Assembly: GCA_007119345.1 (NCBI GenBank)
Contig: SKPV01000048.1
Span: 1-6,085, forward strand
From: Halovivax sp.
Lineage (GTDB): Archaea > Halobacteriota > Halobacteria > Halobacteriales > Natrialbaceae
Direction: 5' to 3'
DNA: 6,085 nucleotides
This document shows, piece by piece, positions 5,799 through 6,085 of this stretch. Numbering within the stretch: position 1 is the stretch's first letter; each line of letters opens with the position of its first letter. The position numbers and the translations under genes were made by a program. The notes under the pieces were generated by a model. The model was given only the letters and a program-made list of their open reading frames with translations, did no database searches and was not told where the DNA came from.

Positions 5799-6085
5799 TC
5801 ACTTCGGTCGATAGGGGTTCGTCGCGACGTCGAGACGGTAGACGTCCTCGGCAGCGTCGAAATCGTCGTCGAACGCGTAGAGATACCCCAGACCCTCCGT
5901 CTGCATGTACGCGACGATACAGGCGTCGACGAACGAGAACCCCTCCTGCTGCCGGAAGAGCGCTTTTGCCGCGGCGAATTCGTCCGCCGTCAGGGATTCG
6001 ATGTGAAATTGCGTGTTCTCCTCCACCCGATCGAGAACGTCGACGGCGGCGGCGTGACTCGCGAGCGTCGTCAGCCCGTCGAGCG
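5799..6085 (-). CDS. PIN-domain protein, C-terminal part (VapC-like, cut by window edge)
   Basis: The frame is open from the right edge (6083, reading LDGLTTLASHAAAVDVL) through to the TGA at 5801-5799, giving about 95 residues; the N-terminal third, with the first catalytic Asp, lies outside. Visible PIN features are an acidic helix (LTADEFAAAKALF), the SFVDACIVAYM segment with its conserved Asp, and the FDDDFD motif near the C-terminus. These Asp residues normally hold the Mg2+ or Mn2+ ions of a ribonuclease site. PIN proteins of this size are usually VapC-type toxins that cleave RNA and are held inactive by a small antitoxin encoded just upstream, here beyond the right edge. An internal GTG at 6026 is available but would remove part of the fold. 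The stop codon is followed by a weak 5-bp stem (5783-5799). The family call is strong; the toxin role is inferred. Confidence 0.85.
   Translation of the reverse strand, partial: LDGLTTLASHAAAVDVLDRVEENTQFHIESLTADEFAAAKALFRQQEGFSFVDACIVAYMQTEGLGYLYAFDDDFDAAEDVYRLDVATNPYRPK

Noticed and set aside
1..6085. tRNA, rRNA or riboswitch
   Set aside because: By eye I found no tRNA cloverleaf signature, rRNA-like stretch or known riboswitch core on either strand; a covariance-model scan would be the decisive test.

Overview
The window looks like chromosomal or replicon DNA from a halophilic archaeon (class Halobacteria). The DNA is very GC-rich, codons end almost always in G or C, and the predicted proteins are loaded with Asp and Glu. 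The few AT-rich spots sit about 28-34 bases ahead of start codons, as expected for archaeal TATA boxes with leaderless or nearly leaderless mRNAs. The genus cannot be fixed from this sequence alone.

Layout from left to right. Bases 1-109 hold a 29-bp tandem repeat that touches the window edge. Bases 131-288 on the minus strand look like a small acidic gene that needs one frameshift to read through. It diverges from a complete short-chain dehydrogenase/reductase gene (348-1121, +), and a single AT-rich element at 316-323 lies between the two starts. A 396-bp convergent spacer follows; its second half is a tandem array of 23-bp and then 25-bp GC-rich units (1304-1512). Next, on the minus strand, is a large soluble sensor histidine kinase with five PAS-type domains (1518-4214). 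Its upstream spacer carries a 34-bp direct repeat in three copies (4337-4438) and a perfect hairpin (4497-4517). Further right are a six-helix membrane protein of unknown function (4537-5286, -), a palindrome (5405-5424), the N-terminal remnant of a GNAT acetyltransferase (about 5525-5650, -), and the C-terminal part of a PIN-domain protein (5799 to the right edge, -) whose start lies outside the window.

The intact genes do not form an obvious pathway or operon. Each has its own spacer, and the kinase has no response regulator beside it here. The overall picture is an ordinary to mildly accessory haloarchaeal region: orphan signalling, one oxidoreductase, a possible toxin-antitoxin gene at the edge, two decayed genes, and spacers full of short GC-rich tandem repeats. 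I do not see convincing evidence of a new multi-gene system. The repeats and the two broken genes are the parts that most merit a second look.
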